Source: DAOUJI01 sp965224415 | Lineage (GTDB): Bacteria; Chloroflexota; Dehalococcoidia; Lucifugimonadales; JAGWBF01 | Direction: 5' to 3' | Length of the DNA stretch: 64,000 nt | NCBI GenBank assembly: GCA_965224415.1 | Contig: CBDCZB010000004.1 | Span: forward strand, 62,001-126,000 | Part shown: positions 19,340-28,619 of the stretch, piece by piece | How positions within the stretch are numbered: the first letter of the stretch is position 1 | How the letters are laid out: each line of letters opens with the position of its first letter | Position numbers and translations under genes: made by a program | The notes under the pieces: generated by a model | The model's database searches: none | The model's input: the letters and a program-made list of their open reading frames with translations, nothing else | What the model was told of the DNA's origin: nothing

Positions 19340-20254
19340 ATGAGTCAAGAGCCAAGAGCAGAAACTTCCATTCCAGACCGGACATATGAAGCCCTCCGGC
19401 CTAAACGCTCCGTTTGGGGCCAGATTGGGAACTTCGCCAGCAGGAAACCTCTGGGCGCAGCGGCGGGAGTCGTTGCCCTGCTCCTGATTGCGGTCGCCAT
19501 ATTCGCTCCCCTCATTCAGCGCCACGACCCTTACGACACTGACCATACCAAGCTCTACGCCTCTCCCAGTTCCGACCAGTTGCTGGGGGGCGACGAGTTC
19601 GGCCGCGATGTATTCAGCCGCATCATCGCCGGCAGCCGCATCTCCCTAAAGGTGGGCCTGATTAGCGCCTTCGTCGGATCGTTCATCGGGCTGTTCATCG
19701 GTGTGTCTAGCGCATACTTTGGCGGGTTTACGGACCTGGTCGTCCAGCGGTTTATCGACGGCATGATAGCCTTCCCCTACATCGTCCTGGCCATTGCCAT
19801 CGTGGCGGCCCTGGGCACCTCTCTCACCAACGTGATCATTGCGTTGTCCATTCTGTTCGTGCCGAGCACGGCGAGGATAATCCGATCTCAGGCGTTGGCC
19901 ATTAGAGAGATGGACTACGTGCTGGCGGCCAGGGCGGTGGGCGCTTCAGACTGGCGCATAATCGTTCAGCACCTGGTACCCAATACGATGGGCATCCTGA
20001 TCGTCATGATTACCTTCCAGCTGGGGATAGCCATTATCGCCGAGGCCTCCCTGAGCTTCCTGGGACTGGGAGCGGCGGTGGACGACCCGTCTTGGGGCAA
20101 CATGCTGAGGGGCGCCACGAAGCAGTACATAGGCATCGGGCCGTGGCTGCCCGTATTTCCAGGGTTGGCCATCGCCATCGTAGTGTTTGCCTGGAACCTG
20201 CTGGGGGACGCCTTGAGAGACGTGCTCGACCCGCGTTTGAGGGGCGCCAACTAA
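19340..20254 (+). CDS. ABC transporter permease, DppC/OppC type
   Basis: Second permease of the importer, 304 residues from ATG 19340 (TTG 19328 is an alternative). The N-terminal cytoplasmic stretch and first helix are followed by the DppC signature LLGGDEFGRDVFSRIIAGSR, then the coupling loop MDYVLAARAVGAS and the terminal GDALRDVLDPRLRG found in nearly all members. It would form the heterodimeric channel with the preceding gene. ATP-binding subunits are missing from the operon, which ends at a strong hairpin. Confidence 0.93.
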   Translation: MSQEPRAETSIPDRTYEALRPKRSVWGQIGNFASRKPLGAAAGVVALLLIAVAIFAPLIQRHDPYDTDHTKLYASPSSDQLLGGDEFGRDVFSRIIAGSRISLKVGLISAFVGSFIGLFIGVSSAYFGGFTDLVVQRFIDGMIAFPYIVLAIAIVAALGTSLTNVIIALSILFVPSTARIIRSQALAIREMDYVLAARAVGASDWRIIVQHLVPNTMGILIVMITFQLGIAIIAEASLSFLGLGAAVDDPSWGNMLRGATKQYIGIGPWLPVFPGLAIAIVVFAWNLLGDALRDVLDPRLRGAN

Positions 20255-20294
20255 CCCCGGCTCACACACGGCTTTATCGGCATCGACAAAAACG

Positions 20295-20321
20295 GGGGCC
20301 GACGTTCAGAACGTCGGCCCC
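20295..20321 (-). terminator. strong bidirectional terminator between convergent operons
   Basis: A 12-bp stem (20295-20306 with 20310-20321, loop CAG) lies between the DppC-like gene and the convergent NHL gene. On the minus strand it is followed by GTTTTTG, the better U tract, so it chiefly ends the NHL/DUF1800 transcript. Confidence 0.8.
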
Positions 20322-20350
20322 TAGCTTAATGCGCCAGCGTTTCGTCGAGT

Positions 20351-21469
20351 CTAGTTGAAGGGCGCTCCAACGGCGCCATCAATGTAGTCCGGCTCCAGCC
20401 AATTCTGTTCCTTGCGGTAGACCTGCAGCCGGTGGTGCAGGGCTTCCAGAGCCATCACCCGACCCTCGTCGTCTACGTTCACGGCAACCGGGCGCCAGAA
20501 TCTCCAGGTAGGTGTGAGGTCTACCAGACGCCGCTTCTTTTGGATCATCGGGTCAGCGGCAATCCGGCCGGCGGCCCACTGGGAGACCTCCCAGGCGTCT
20601 CCCACGAAGTTGGTGATGAACGTGCCGTCGGCCTCATAAACGCGCAACAGGTTGTTTCCCCAGTCGGCGACGTATATGTCCCCGTCCTTGTCCACTGCAA
20701 CTCCGGCCGGGAACTTGAGTTCCGCTTCAGAGCCAAGGCCTCCAATCGTCGCCAGGTGCCTACCTTCAGGGCTGAGCTTCTGCACTCGGTTGTTCCTCCA
20801 GTCGGCCACGAAGATGTTGCCTTCGGCGTCCACCGTGATGCCCCAGGGCATGTTGAACTCGCCCTCCTCGGAGCCGAAGCCGCCGAACTGGGAGATGTAT
20901 TGTCCGTCCTTCGTGAATTTCTGCACCCGGTGATTGTGGCCGTCGACCACCAGCAAGTGTCCATCGTGGTCGAAAGCCAGCCCTGACGGGCCGTTCAACT
21001 GGCCGTCTCCGGTGTTTCCGCCCATGTACTTCCGTAGATACAGATGTAGAGAGCGTCCGGTGGCGTCCACGGTGGAGCCTGCATCCACGTCCTTCGAGCC
21101 CCAGTTTCCGACCAACTCTCCGTCCCTGTTCAGTATGTATATCTGGTTGTTGAACTCGTCGGACACGTAGACGTTCTCGTCTGAGTCCACCGCGATGGCT
21201 TTAGGCATGGCGCTTTCCCGGTTTCCGCCGAAGGTGTATCCCCGGTCGCTCCAGAAAATCTCGTTGTCCAGGTTGCAAGCGGTTATTCCCACGTACTGCG
21301 GGTAGAACTCGAACCCAGTGTTAACTACGTAGATGCGTCCCTCATTGCCCAGGGCGAAGTCGACCGGTGCGAAGAAACCGCGGTCTCCGCTGGAGCCTCC
21401 GAGGCAATGGGAATAGTTGTACACCCTGCCCTTGACTTGCTGTGTAAGCATCCCTGTACTGCTAGACAT
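20351..21469 (-). CDS. NHL-repeat beta-propeller protein
   Basis: 372-residue protein made almost wholly of NHL repeats, forming a six-bladed beta-propeller. Repeats of the type GLAFDHDGHLLVVDGHNHRV, ITVDAEGNIFVADWRNNRV and VAVDKDGDIYVADWGNNLL recur about every 50 residues. No signal peptide or enzymatic motif is visible. It is 48 bases downstream of the DUF1800 gene in the same orientation and probably co-transcribed. Propellers of this kind usually bind ligands or partner proteins; its role here is unknown. Confidence 0.85.
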   Translation of the reverse strand: MSSSTGMLTQQVKGRVYNYSHCLGGSSGDRGFFAPVDFALGNEGRIYVVNTGFEFYPQYVGITACNLDNEIFWSDRGYTFGGNRESAMPKAIAVDSDENVYVSDEFNNQIYILNRDGELVGNWGSKDVDAGSTVDATGRSLHLYLRKYMGGNTGDGQLNGPSGLAFDHDGHLLVVDGHNHRVQKFTKDGQYISQFGGFGSEEGEFNMPWGITVDAEGNIFVADWRNNRVQKLSPEGRHLATIGGLGSEAELKFPAGVAVDKDGDIYVADWGNNLLRVYEADGTFITNFVGDAWEVSQWAAGRIAADPMIQKKRRLVDLTPTWRFWRPVAVNVDDEGRVMALEALHHRLQVYRKEQNWLEPDYIDGAVGAPFN

Positions 21470-21517
21470 CTCTTCCCCCTCGCGCTTTCAAAGTACGCTC
21501 GATTAGCCGGGCCGCCT

Positions 21518-22927
21518 CTAGGCGAACTGGAACTCTCTGGATGAAGCAATGAGGGCCAGCATGTCCGCCACTCGCTGTGAAGAGACTTTCGCCTCGTCTT
21601 CGCTTCCCCACGTCACGTCTCCGGCCCGTTCGGCCAACGAGACAAGCTCCTCTTTGGTGCCGTCTTCCACCTGGACAGGCCCCATCAGGTCGAGGCACTC
21701 GTCCACCATATCGGAGGGGGTGGAGTCTCCGATCGCGTGAATTCTCTGGATGATGGACTGGACGCCGGGCATCTCCGGGTTAGCAAAAAGGTCGGCGGCA
21801 AAGTTGATGCGCCGCACGAGGGCTCCGCTGTCTATCCACTCGGCGCCGTAGTGCCATCCCTCGACGCTGGGTGGGTTGATAATCTCCTGCCCCATGTAGC
21901 CCGTTTCCTCCGCCATATCCTGCATTCCGGGCCTGGGGAAGCGGAAGTCTCCGGCGACTCTTAGCGTCCCCACCACCAACTCTGCGGGGCTCTTGATGCG
22001 CTTGTACATGGACTCTTTGAAGAAGTCGGAGTTGAACAAGACCCGCAGGGTCGCCTTCATGTCGAACCCTGAGTTGATAAAGGCGTCTCCGATGATGTTC
22101 ATCGCCACGGAGTCGCGGGGCGGAGAGTGGAGCCACGCGGGCACCTGGACCTCGTCGGCGACAAAGAAGTTGTAGAGGTGGCGGGCAATGAACCGGGACG
22201 TGGCGGGCTGCCGCACGACTATCTCGATGATGTCCTCGCCGTTGAACCGGCCCCGGTGGCCCAGGAACTCCTTTTCGGTGTCGTCGTGGTCCTCTTCGTT
22301 GTAGATGAAAGGCCACAGCTTCCTGCCCGTGCCTCCGCCAGGAATCTTGTGGGCGATGGTCCAGCCGGTGAAGGCCCTGGAGCACTCGAAGACGTCCTTC
22401 TCGGTGTAGTTGCCCTGGCCCATGGAAAAGAGCTCCAGCAGCTCTCGCCCCCAGTTCTCGTTGGGCTGGTCCTTGTGGTTGTAGTTGTTGTCCAGCCAAT
22501 AGATCATGGCCGGGTCCTTGGCCAACTCCACCAACAGGTCCCTGTAGTTGCCCATGCCGACGCGGCGGAACATGTTGATTTGCCTGACCATCTCCGGGGG
22601 GCTGTTTATCTTGGCGTTGCCCGTAGCAAACACCGTGTGCCAGAAGAGGACCATCTTCTCTTCCAGCTGTCGGGGGCTGTTTATCATCTGATAAATCACG
22701 TTGCAGCGCCCCTGGGGAGGCGGTTCGGGGTTTTCGATGTTCGGATAGTACCTGAACAGCAGCTCCAAGTCGGCGCCCGGTATCCCACGGGCTGCGGGGT
22801 CAACCAAGTCTTCTACAACCTCCTCGTATCGCCTGGCGGCGAGAACTTCCAGTTCGTCCCTAGGGCATCCGAAACCGGCTCGCCTCATCAAATGGGCCAT
22901 CAATCCAATGTCTTCGCTGTCAACCAT
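21518..22927 (-). CDS. DUF1800 family protein
   Basis: Conserved protein of the DUF1800 family, 469 residues. Recognisable segments: an N-terminal HLMRRAGFGCPRDEL, the central KMVLFWHTVFATG and NWGRELLELFSMG, and a C-terminal EVINPPSV-like stretch (QEIINPPSVEGW). Members are widespread and often paired with DUF1501 proteins in secretion-related loci, but no biochemical role is firmly established. This copy has no evident signal peptide and its partner here is an NHL protein. The start ATG 22927 is preceded by AAGGAGG at six bases. Confidence 0.88.
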   Translation of the reverse strand: MVDSEDIGLMAHLMRRAGFGCPRDELEVLAARRYEEVVEDLVDPAARGIPGADLELLFRYYPNIENPEPPPQGRCNVIYQMINSPRQLEEKMVLFWHTVFATGNAKINSPPEMVRQINMFRRVGMGNYRDLLVELAKDPAMIYWLDNNYNHKDQPNENWGRELLELFSMGQGNYTEKDVFECSRAFTGWTIAHKIPGGGTGRKLWPFIYNEEDHDDTEKEFLGHRGRFNGEDIIEIVVRQPATSRFIARHLYNFFVADEVQVPAWLHSPPRDSVAMNIIGDAFINSGFDMKATLRVLFNSDFFKESMYKRIKSPAELVVGTLRVAGDFRFPRPGMQDMAEETGYMGQEIINPPSVEGWHYGAEWIDSGALVRRINFAADLFANPEMPGVQSIIQRIHAIGDSTPSDMVDECLDLMGPVQVEDGTKEELVSLAERAGDVTWGSEDEAKVSSQRVADMLALIASSREFQFA

Positions 22928-23213
22928 TTTGACCCTCCTTAGATTGCCTGGGCTTAGGGCGTTTGGTGGTGTTTGAAATCGTGGGTAAAGTCGGATATGG
23001 GGTTGGGAGAATTGTATTATACCCGTTAAGACCCGTCAACGAAACGAATCGACTCATACCAAATGTCACCGAATAGGGAATCGACGCCTCCCAAGCAGTG
23101 TTGCCGCAGGACTGGGACTGCAATCCCCCGGCTGTCAGCGCTCGGTTCTTGACCCGCTCTCGCAGGGGCGCCAGAATGGTCGAAATTCATCTGATGAGCA
23201 ATGGAGGACCGCA
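22928..23213. promoter_or_regulatory. divergent promoter region, minus-strand -10 element
   Basis: This 286-base region separates divergent genes. A TATAAT hexamer on the minus strand (plus coordinates 23016-23021) is a good -10 for the DUF1800/NHL operon; a matching -35 is weak. Nothing else was recognised. Confidence 0.4.
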
Positions 23214-23993
23214 ATGAAATGGTGCCGTTTTCAGCAAGGGGACCGGATAAGCTACGGGATCGTGAACGATGACCGAGTGGTGGAGGTCGAGGGAAGCCCA
23301 TTCGACACCTACACGGAAACTGATCGAAGCCATTCTTTGGACCAGGTAAAGCTCCTTACTCCTGTGGAGATTTTGACCTTCTATGCCGCGGGCACCAACT
23401 ATCCCGAGCACGTGACCTGGGCCGCTAACAAGCTGGGACGGGAGCCGCAGATCCCCGCCAAGGCGGACATCGGCTACAGGGCCGTCAACGCTATCATTGC
23501 CCACGACGAGAACATCGTCCGCCCCAAGGACGCCACGGACTTGCATTACGAGGGTGAGCTGGTGGCGGTCATAGGCAAACAGGCCAAGAACCTCTCCTAC
23601 GACGAGGCCCTAGACTGCGTGCTGGGATACACTATCGGCAACGACGTAAGCGAACGGGCCTGGCAAAAGGAAGACCGCACTCTGTGGCGGGCTAAGAACA
23701 CCGACACATTTAAGCCCATGGGCCCGTGGATAGCCACTGGCCTGGATCCCACCAACCTGGAGACCATCATACGGCTGAACGGCCAGGTGATGTCCCAGTT
23801 CAACACCGGCACCATGATATTCGACACGGCCACCTATATATCCGAGATGAGCAAATACCTGACCCTCTACCCCGGTGACGTGATTTGGATGGGCACTGAG
23901 GGCGTGACCGAAGACATGAAGGTCGGGGACGTGTGCGAAATCGAAATCGGCGGTATAGGGACCTTGCGCAACACCATCGTTGCTGAGGAATAG
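23214..23993 (+). CDS. fumarylacetoacetate hydrolase family protein
   Basis: FAH-superfamily enzyme of 259 residues, the common short form. The metal-binding acidic set is present: YEGELVAVIGK (about 109-119), the GNDVSERAWQ segment, and the C-terminal GDVIWMGTEG. Members cleave C-C bonds in acylpyruvates or hydrate/decarboxylate 2-oxo acids in aromatic degradation; which reaction applies here is not determinable. Twenty-eight bases separate it from the histone-deacetylase-like gene, suggesting one operon. Confidence 0.9.
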   Translation: MKWCRFQQGDRISYGIVNDDRVVEVEGSPFDTYTETDRSHSLDQVKLLTPVEILTFYAAGTNYPEHVTWAANKLGREPQIPAKADIGYRAVNAIIAHDENIVRPKDATDLHYEGELVAVIGKQAKNLSYDEALDCVLGYTIGNDVSERAWQKEDRTLWRAKNTDTFKPMGPWIATGLDPTNLETIIRLNGQVMSQFNTGTMIFDTATYISEMSKYLTLYPGDVIWMGTEGVTEDMKVGDVCEIEIGGIGTLRNTIVAEE

Positions 23994-24021
23994 CCCGGGC
24001 GACACGGTTGGGGCAAGAGCG

Positions 24022-25149
24022 ATGACCCGGAAAGCCGTTTTCGTATATAGGGACGCGATGGCCCAGCACATGCTGCGCGGGAACCATCCGATGCGTCCAG
24101 TGCGGCTCATGCACACCCACCGGCTCCTCGACTCCTACGGGGCGTTCGGCTCTGAGCAGTCCCAACTGGTCGATCCTCGCCCGGCCACCGACGAGGAAGT
24201 CGGCAGCTTCCACGAAACCGTTTACATCGAGGCAGTCAAAGCCTTGAGCAAGGGTGAAAGGCTGTCCGAGGCCCACCTGTACAACTTCAGCGCCGCCGGT
24301 GACAACCCTGTCTATGACGGCATGTACGAGGCTGCCTTGCTGAGCTCCGGAGGGTCGTTGGTCGCCGCCGAGATGGTGGCCTCAGGGCAGGCCGACGCAG
24401 CCTTCAACATAGGCGGGGGCCTTCACCACGCTGCCGCGGGACGCGCCTCGGGATTTTGCACCTTTAACGACCCGGTCATCGCTATTAAACGGCTGCTGTC
24501 ATATGGAATGAAGCCGGCTTACGTGGACATAGACGTGCACCACGGGGACGGGGTCCAGGAAGCTTTCTACGACGACCCAAGGGTCCTCACAATATCGGTG
24601 CACGAATCGGGCCGCTATCTGTTCCCAGGCACCGGCTCCGTCGACGAAATTGGGTCCGGAGACGGCCGGGGCTATTCAGTCAACCTGCCCTTGTTTCCCT
24701 ATACCGATGACGAGCTATATCTCAGTTGCTTCCGGGACGTCGTTCCGCCCCTGATCGATGCTTTTAAGCCGGACGTGCTGGTCACTCAGCTTGGAATAGA
24801 CACCTACTACAATGACCCGCTGGCGCACCTGCTGTTGTCGTCCGACGGCTTCTCCCAAGTCGTCGCCGAGTTCGCGGCGATGGGAATCCCATGGGTGGCT
24901 CTGGGCGGCGGCGGGTATGACGTGGAGGCCGTGGCCCGCTGTTGGACCCTGGCCTACGGCGTGATGTCGGGGCAAGAACTGCCGGAGAGGATACCGACGT
25001 CTTTGACCGAGACCCATTCTGGAGGGTTTCTAAGAGACGGAGACCTGGACTTGGGCCTCAAAGATGACCTACGGAGCCAGTCCCTGGATTTCGCCAGGGC
25101 CAGCGTCGAAGAGGTCAAGCGGGTCGTCTTCCCCTATCACGGATTATGA
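24022..25149 (+). CDS. histone deacetylase-family amidohydrolase (AcuC-like)
   Basis: Zn-dependent deacetylase of the arginase/HDAC fold, 375 residues. Catalytic features are all present: GGLHHA (paired His), DIDVHHGDGVQEAF (metal Asp/His), GIDTYYNDPL (metal Asp) and the ALGGGGYD loop. Bacterial members deacetylate acetyl-CoA synthetase (AcuC), polyamines or small acetamides. I used ATG 24022 because the upstream in-frame TTG lies inside the preceding gene. Co-location with an FAH-family enzyme hints at a catabolic rather than protein-regulatory role; this is inference. Confidence 0.9.
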   Translation: MTRKAVFVYRDAMAQHMLRGNHPMRPVRLMHTHRLLDSYGAFGSEQSQLVDPRPATDEEVGSFHETVYIEAVKALSKGERLSEAHLYNFSAAGDNPVYDGMYEAALLSSGGSLVAAEMVASGQADAAFNIGGGLHHAAAGRASGFCTFNDPVIAIKRLLSYGMKPAYVDIDVHHGDGVQEAFYDDPRVLTISVHESGRYLFPGTGSVDEIGSGDGRGYSVNLPLFPYTDDELYLSCFRDVVPPLIDAFKPDVLVTQLGIDTYYNDPLAHLLLSSDGFSQVVAEFAAMGIPWVALGGGGYDVEAVARCWTLAYGVMSGQELPERIPTSLTETHSGGFLRDGDLDLGLKDDLRSQSLDFARASVEEVKRVVFPYHGL

Positions 25150-25173
25150 AGAAGGCGCCAAGCCCCATGTCAG

Positions 25174-25458
25174 CTACTCTGAAGGGTCGCTCCCGGTGAT
25201 AAGCTGCTTGGCATGGTCCTCCATGCCGTTGTTCAGGCAGTCCCGGTAAGCCGAGTAAGTCGCCTTGCTCAATGCCTCGATTATCCACTTCTCCACGTCG
25301 GACGCCTCTCTGTACGTGGCGTACAGGTTCGCCTGACGCCTCAGCTTGTCCAGGTAGTGGACCTGGATGGCGCTCAGCTCATCATCTGCCAAAGAGACAT
25401 CCAACTCCATAGGCGATTGCTCGAACTCTGCCTCTTGGTTTGCCCTGTTGTCTCCCAT
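25174..25458 (-). CDS. small helical hypothetical protein
   Basis: 94-residue acidic protein, predicted mostly helical with no cysteine pair, helix-turn-helix or membrane segment that I can recognise. It has a good ribosome site (GAGGTGA) before ATG 25458 and lies just downstream of dnaK on the same strand, 70 bases away. Co-transcription with the heat-shock operon is possible. Function unknown. Confidence 0.6.
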   Translation of the reverse strand: MGDNRANQEAEFEQSPMELDVSLADDELSAIQVHYLDKLRRQANLYATYREASDVEKWIIEALSKATYSAYRDCLNNGMEDHAKQLITGSDPSE

Positions 25459-25528
25459 GACTCACCTCTTCAGCTGCTCCGCCCGGTCCCCTGTGGGGTA
25501 CGGAGCGGGCTATAATTGACCTCGGCTA

Positions 25529-27430
25529 TTACAACTCTCTGTATTCCCCTTCGACCGTGCCTTCCGGTTGGTCGCCGCCGTCCGTACCGTCCCCGGTAGT
25601 ACCCGTGTCCGGAGGAGCCCCGGAAGAGCTGTATACGGCCTGTCCCAATACCTGGAGGGCTGCGTTCAACTCGGTGATGCCGGTCTGCATTGCCGCCACG
25701 TCGTTGCTCTGGACAGCCGTCTTCAACCTTTGGACCTTGTCTTCAACATCCTGTTTCAGCTCTGCAGGTACGTTTTCGCCCTGCTCGCTGACCAGCTTCT
25801 CGGTGGAGTAGACTAGGCTGTCGGCTTGATTCCGGGTTTCTGCCTCGGCGCGCTTCCTCTTGTCCTCCTCGGCGAACTGTTGGGCCTCGTTCACCATGCG
25901 GTCGACCTGGTCCTTCTCGAGGCCGGACGAGGATTGGATGACGATCCTCTGCTCTTTGCCCGTCCCCTTGTCCTTGGCTGAGGCGCTGAGGATGCCGTTG
26001 GCGTCGATGTCGAAAGTCACCTCGACCTGGGGCACACCCCTGGGGGCAGGTAGGATGCCGTCCAGGATGAAGCGGCCTATGGACTTGTTGTCTCCGGCCA
26101 TTTGACGTTCACCCTGCAGGACGTGAATTTCCACGCTGGACTGCATGTTGGCGGCGGTGGTGAACACCTCGCTCTTGGCGGTGGGAATAGTCGTGTTGCG
26201 CTGTATCAGCGGAGTGCATACGTTGCCCAGGGTTTCAAGCCCCAGGGTGAGGGGCGTTACGTCCAGCAGCAGGATGTCCTTTACGTCTCCCACCAGCACT
26301 CCCGCCTGGATGGCGGCGCCCACTGCCACAGCCTCGTCGGGGTTGACGCCTCGGCTGGGTTCCCGGCCGAAGATGTCCTTCACCTTGGACTGGACTGCGG
26401 GCATTCGGGTCATGCCGCCCACCAGAATGACCTCGTCTATTTGTCCCGCCGCCATTCCTGCGTCGTCAAGCGCTCTCCGGCAAGGCCCCTCGGTCTGGTC
26501 CAGAAGGTCGGACACCAATTGCTCCATCTTGGCGCGGGTCAGGGTCAGGACCATGTGCTTGGGTCCGCTGGCGTCAGCAGTGATGAAGGGGAGGTTGACT
26601 TCGGTTTCGGGGACCGTGGATAGCTCAACCTTCGCCTTCTCCGCGGCGTCTCGCAGACGTTGCAGGGCCATGTTGTCGTTCCTGAGGTCTATGCCGGACT
26701 CCTGGCGGAACTCCTGGACGAGCCAGTCGATGATGCGGTTGTCGAAGTCATCGCCTCCCAAGAAGGTGTCTCCGTTGGTGGACTTGACCTCGAATACTCC
26801 TTCTCCAAGTTGGAGGATGGTGATGTCGAAGGTTCCGCCTCCCAGGTCGAATACGGCCAAGGCAGGGTCGGACTTCTTCTTGTCGATGCCGTATGCCAGG
26901 GAGGAGGCCGTTGGCTCGTTGATAATGCGGAGCACTTCCAGGCCAGCAATCTGTCCGGCGTCTTTGGTGGCCTGCCTCTGGGCGTCGTTAAAGTAGGCCG
27001 GGACTGTGATGACAGCCTGGTTGATGCGCTCTCCCAGCTTGGACTCGGCGTCCTGCTTCAGCTTCTGTAGCACCAGAGCCGAAACCTGGGGCGGCGCGTA
27101 GGTCTTGCCGCCCATCTCCACGTGGGCGTCGCCGTTGGCCGCCTTGACTATTTTGTATGGAAGCACACCTATGGCCCGTTGAACCTCGGCGTCGTCGAAC
27201 TTGCGGCCCATCAACCGTTTGACTGAGAAGATGGTGTTCTCCGGGTTGGTCACGGCCTGTCGCTTGGCCATCTGGCCCACGTAGGTCTCGCCGGACTTTG
27301 CGTTGACCGCCACCACAGAGGGAGTGATGCGTCCGCCTTCGGCGTTCTCCAGGACCAAAGGGTCGTTGGCCTCTATGACGGCCATTACAGAGTTGGTGGT
27401 CCCCAGGTCTATGCCTATCACTTTAGGCAT
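25529..27430 (-). CDS. dnaK: chaperone DnaK (Hsp70)
   Basis: Full-length Hsp70 of 633 residues. The ATPase domain opens with KVIGIDLGTTNSVMAV, has the FDLGGGTFD phosphate loop and the IINEPTASSLAYG segment. The substrate-binding domain and a lid follow, and the C terminus is Gly/Asp-rich ending EGEYREL. The start ATG 27430 lies seven bases after AGGAG and overlaps the grpE stop by eight bases; upstream in-frame codons lack spacing. It works with GrpE and a DnaJ not present in this window. Third gene of the hspR-grpE-dnaK operon. Confidence 0.97.
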   Translation of the reverse strand: MPKVIGIDLGTTNSVMAVIEANDPLVLENAEGGRITPSVVAVNAKSGETYVGQMAKRQAVTNPENTIFSVKRLMGRKFDDAEVQRAIGVLPYKIVKAANGDAHVEMGGKTYAPPQVSALVLQKLKQDAESKLGERINQAVITVPAYFNDAQRQATKDAGQIAGLEVLRIINEPTASSLAYGIDKKKSDPALAVFDLGGGTFDITILQLGEGVFEVKSTNGDTFLGGDDFDNRIIDWLVQEFRQESGIDLRNDNMALQRLRDAAEKAKVELSTVPETEVNLPFITADASGPKHMVLTLTRAKMEQLVSDLLDQTEGPCRRALDDAGMAAGQIDEVILVGGMTRMPAVQSKVKDIFGREPSRGVNPDEAVAVGAAIQAGVLVGDVKDILLLDVTPLTLGLETLGNVCTPLIQRNTTIPTAKSEVFTTAANMQSSVEIHVLQGERQMAGDNKSIGRFILDGILPAPRGVPQVEVTFDIDANGILSASAKDKGTGKEQRIVIQSSSGLEKDQVDRMVNEAQQFAEEDKRKRAEAETRNQADSLVYSTEKLVSEQGENVPAELKQDVEDKVQRLKTAVQSNDVAAMQTGITELNAALQVLGQAVYSSSGAPPDTGTTGDGTDGGDQPEGTVEGEYREL

Positions 27431-28049
27431 TGCCATTCTCCTTTCCATCGGAGTCCGTCGTACCGGACTCATGCTCGGTTTGTTGGCTGCGGCCTTCCGG
27501 CGCTTTTGCCAGCACGACCAGCGCCGGGCGTATCACCCGGCCGTGCATCCTGTACCCGTCTCGCACCACGGACATGATGTGGCCTTCCGGGCGCTCCGCG
27601 CTCTCCTGGTAGCCCATCGCTTCATGTTCCAGGGGGTCGAAGGGTTTTCCTTCCGCCTCGATTCTGTCCACCAGTTCCGACTCCAATACGGTGTTCAGCT
27701 TCCGGTGTATGAGGCGCACTCCCTCCAGCCAGGAGGCCTGGGCGTCGTTTCCGTCGGAGCTAGGCTGCTGGCCTGCCGTCGATTCCGCGTGGGCGATGGC
27801 CAGCGCGAACTCGTCAAGCACGGGCAATATCTTGAGGACAACGCGGGAGCTTGCGTACTTGAGCATCTCCTCCTTTTCCTCTTCGGCCCGTCGCTTATAG
27901 TTAATGAGCTCAGCCTGGGCACGCTGGAGCATCGCTTTCATCTGCTCCTGGTCCAACTCCTGTTCGACAGGGGATGAGTTTTGGTTCGCGCTGTCTTCCT
28001 GCACGCTTCCGTTGTTGTTGCCGTTAACGTATTCCTGGTCTCGTTCCAT
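27423..28049 (-). CDS. grpE: nucleotide exchange factor GrpE
   Basis: GrpE, 208 residues: an acidic, disordered N terminus, a long coiled-coil helix (about 35-80: QAELINYKRRAEEEKEEML), then the beta-domain with GKPFDPLEHEAMG and the conserved VIRPALVVLAK C-terminal strand. It releases ADP from DnaK. It overlaps dnaK by eight bases and follows hspR by three. Confidence 0.96.
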   Translation of the reverse strand: MERDQEYVNGNNNGSVQEDSANQNSSPVEQELDQEQMKAMLQRAQAELINYKRRAEEEKEEMLKYASSRVVLKILPVLDEFALAIAHAESTAGQQPSSDGNDAQASWLEGVRLIHRKLNTVLESELVDRIEAEGKPFDPLEHEAMGYQESAERPEGHIMSVVRDGYRMHGRVIRPALVVLAKAPEGRSQQTEHESGTTDSDGKENGNA

Positions 28050-28052
28050 TGG

Positions 28053-28592
28053 CTATCCCCTCTCCTCACTCACTGCGTCCCCGTCGCCGCCGAGGGGCAG
28101 GCCCAGCCACCGGAACATGTCTCTGGTTTCGTCGTCAATCTGTGCCGTGAGGTCGTCGGCGTCTTTGACCTGAAGCAGACGCCGGCGCATCTCGAGGAGC
28201 CGGTTCACAAGGGTAAGAGCGAACTCGACCCCGGCCAGGTTCAGGCCCAGGTTTTCTTCGAAGTGTCTGATGAGCCGCAACGTCTGGATGTCCTCTTCGG
28301 AGTAGAGGCGCAACATTCCAATGGTCCTGAAGGGAGAGATCAGTCCCAGGCGTTCATATTTGCGGAGGGTCTGAGGGTGCATGGCCAAGATTCGGGCCGC
28401 CACGCTTATAATGTATACGCCCTGGAGCTCGTCGCCGACGCTTCGAGCGTCTTCCTGAGAACTCTGTGCGGCTGGGGGTTCAGGAGGGGAATTCTTCGCC
28501 AGACCCGTCTGCTCGGGCCGTGTCCTGATGACCACACGGTTTATCTCGGTCCAGGTTGCCGTCTCCGGCTTTCGTTGGCGCCTTTGCTGCAT
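28053..28592 (-). CDS. hspR: HspR-like MerR-family heat-shock repressor
   Basis: MerR-type regulator of 179 residues. The winged-helix part, VYIISVAARILAMHPQTLRKYERLGLISP (about 59-87), matches HspR, the repressor of dnaK operons that uses DnaK as co-repressor. An unusual N-terminal extension of nearly 60 residues precedes it; the start is supported by GGAG seven bases upstream and by a promoter only about 20 bases further up. A leucine-rich helix follows the DNA-binding domain. The palindrome in the upstream promoter is the expected site of autoregulation. Confidence 0.93.
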   Translation of the reverse strand: MQQRRQRKPETATWTEINRVVIRTRPEQTGLAKNSPPEPPAAQSSQEDARSVGDELQGVYIISVAARILAMHPQTLRKYERLGLISPFRTIGMLRLYSEEDIQTLRLIRHFEENLGLNLAGVEFALTLVNRLLEMRRRLLQVKDADDLTAQIDDETRDMFRWLGLPLGGDGDAVSEERG

Positions 28593-28619
28593 GTCACAAC
28601 TCCAGGTTGACTTGAATCT

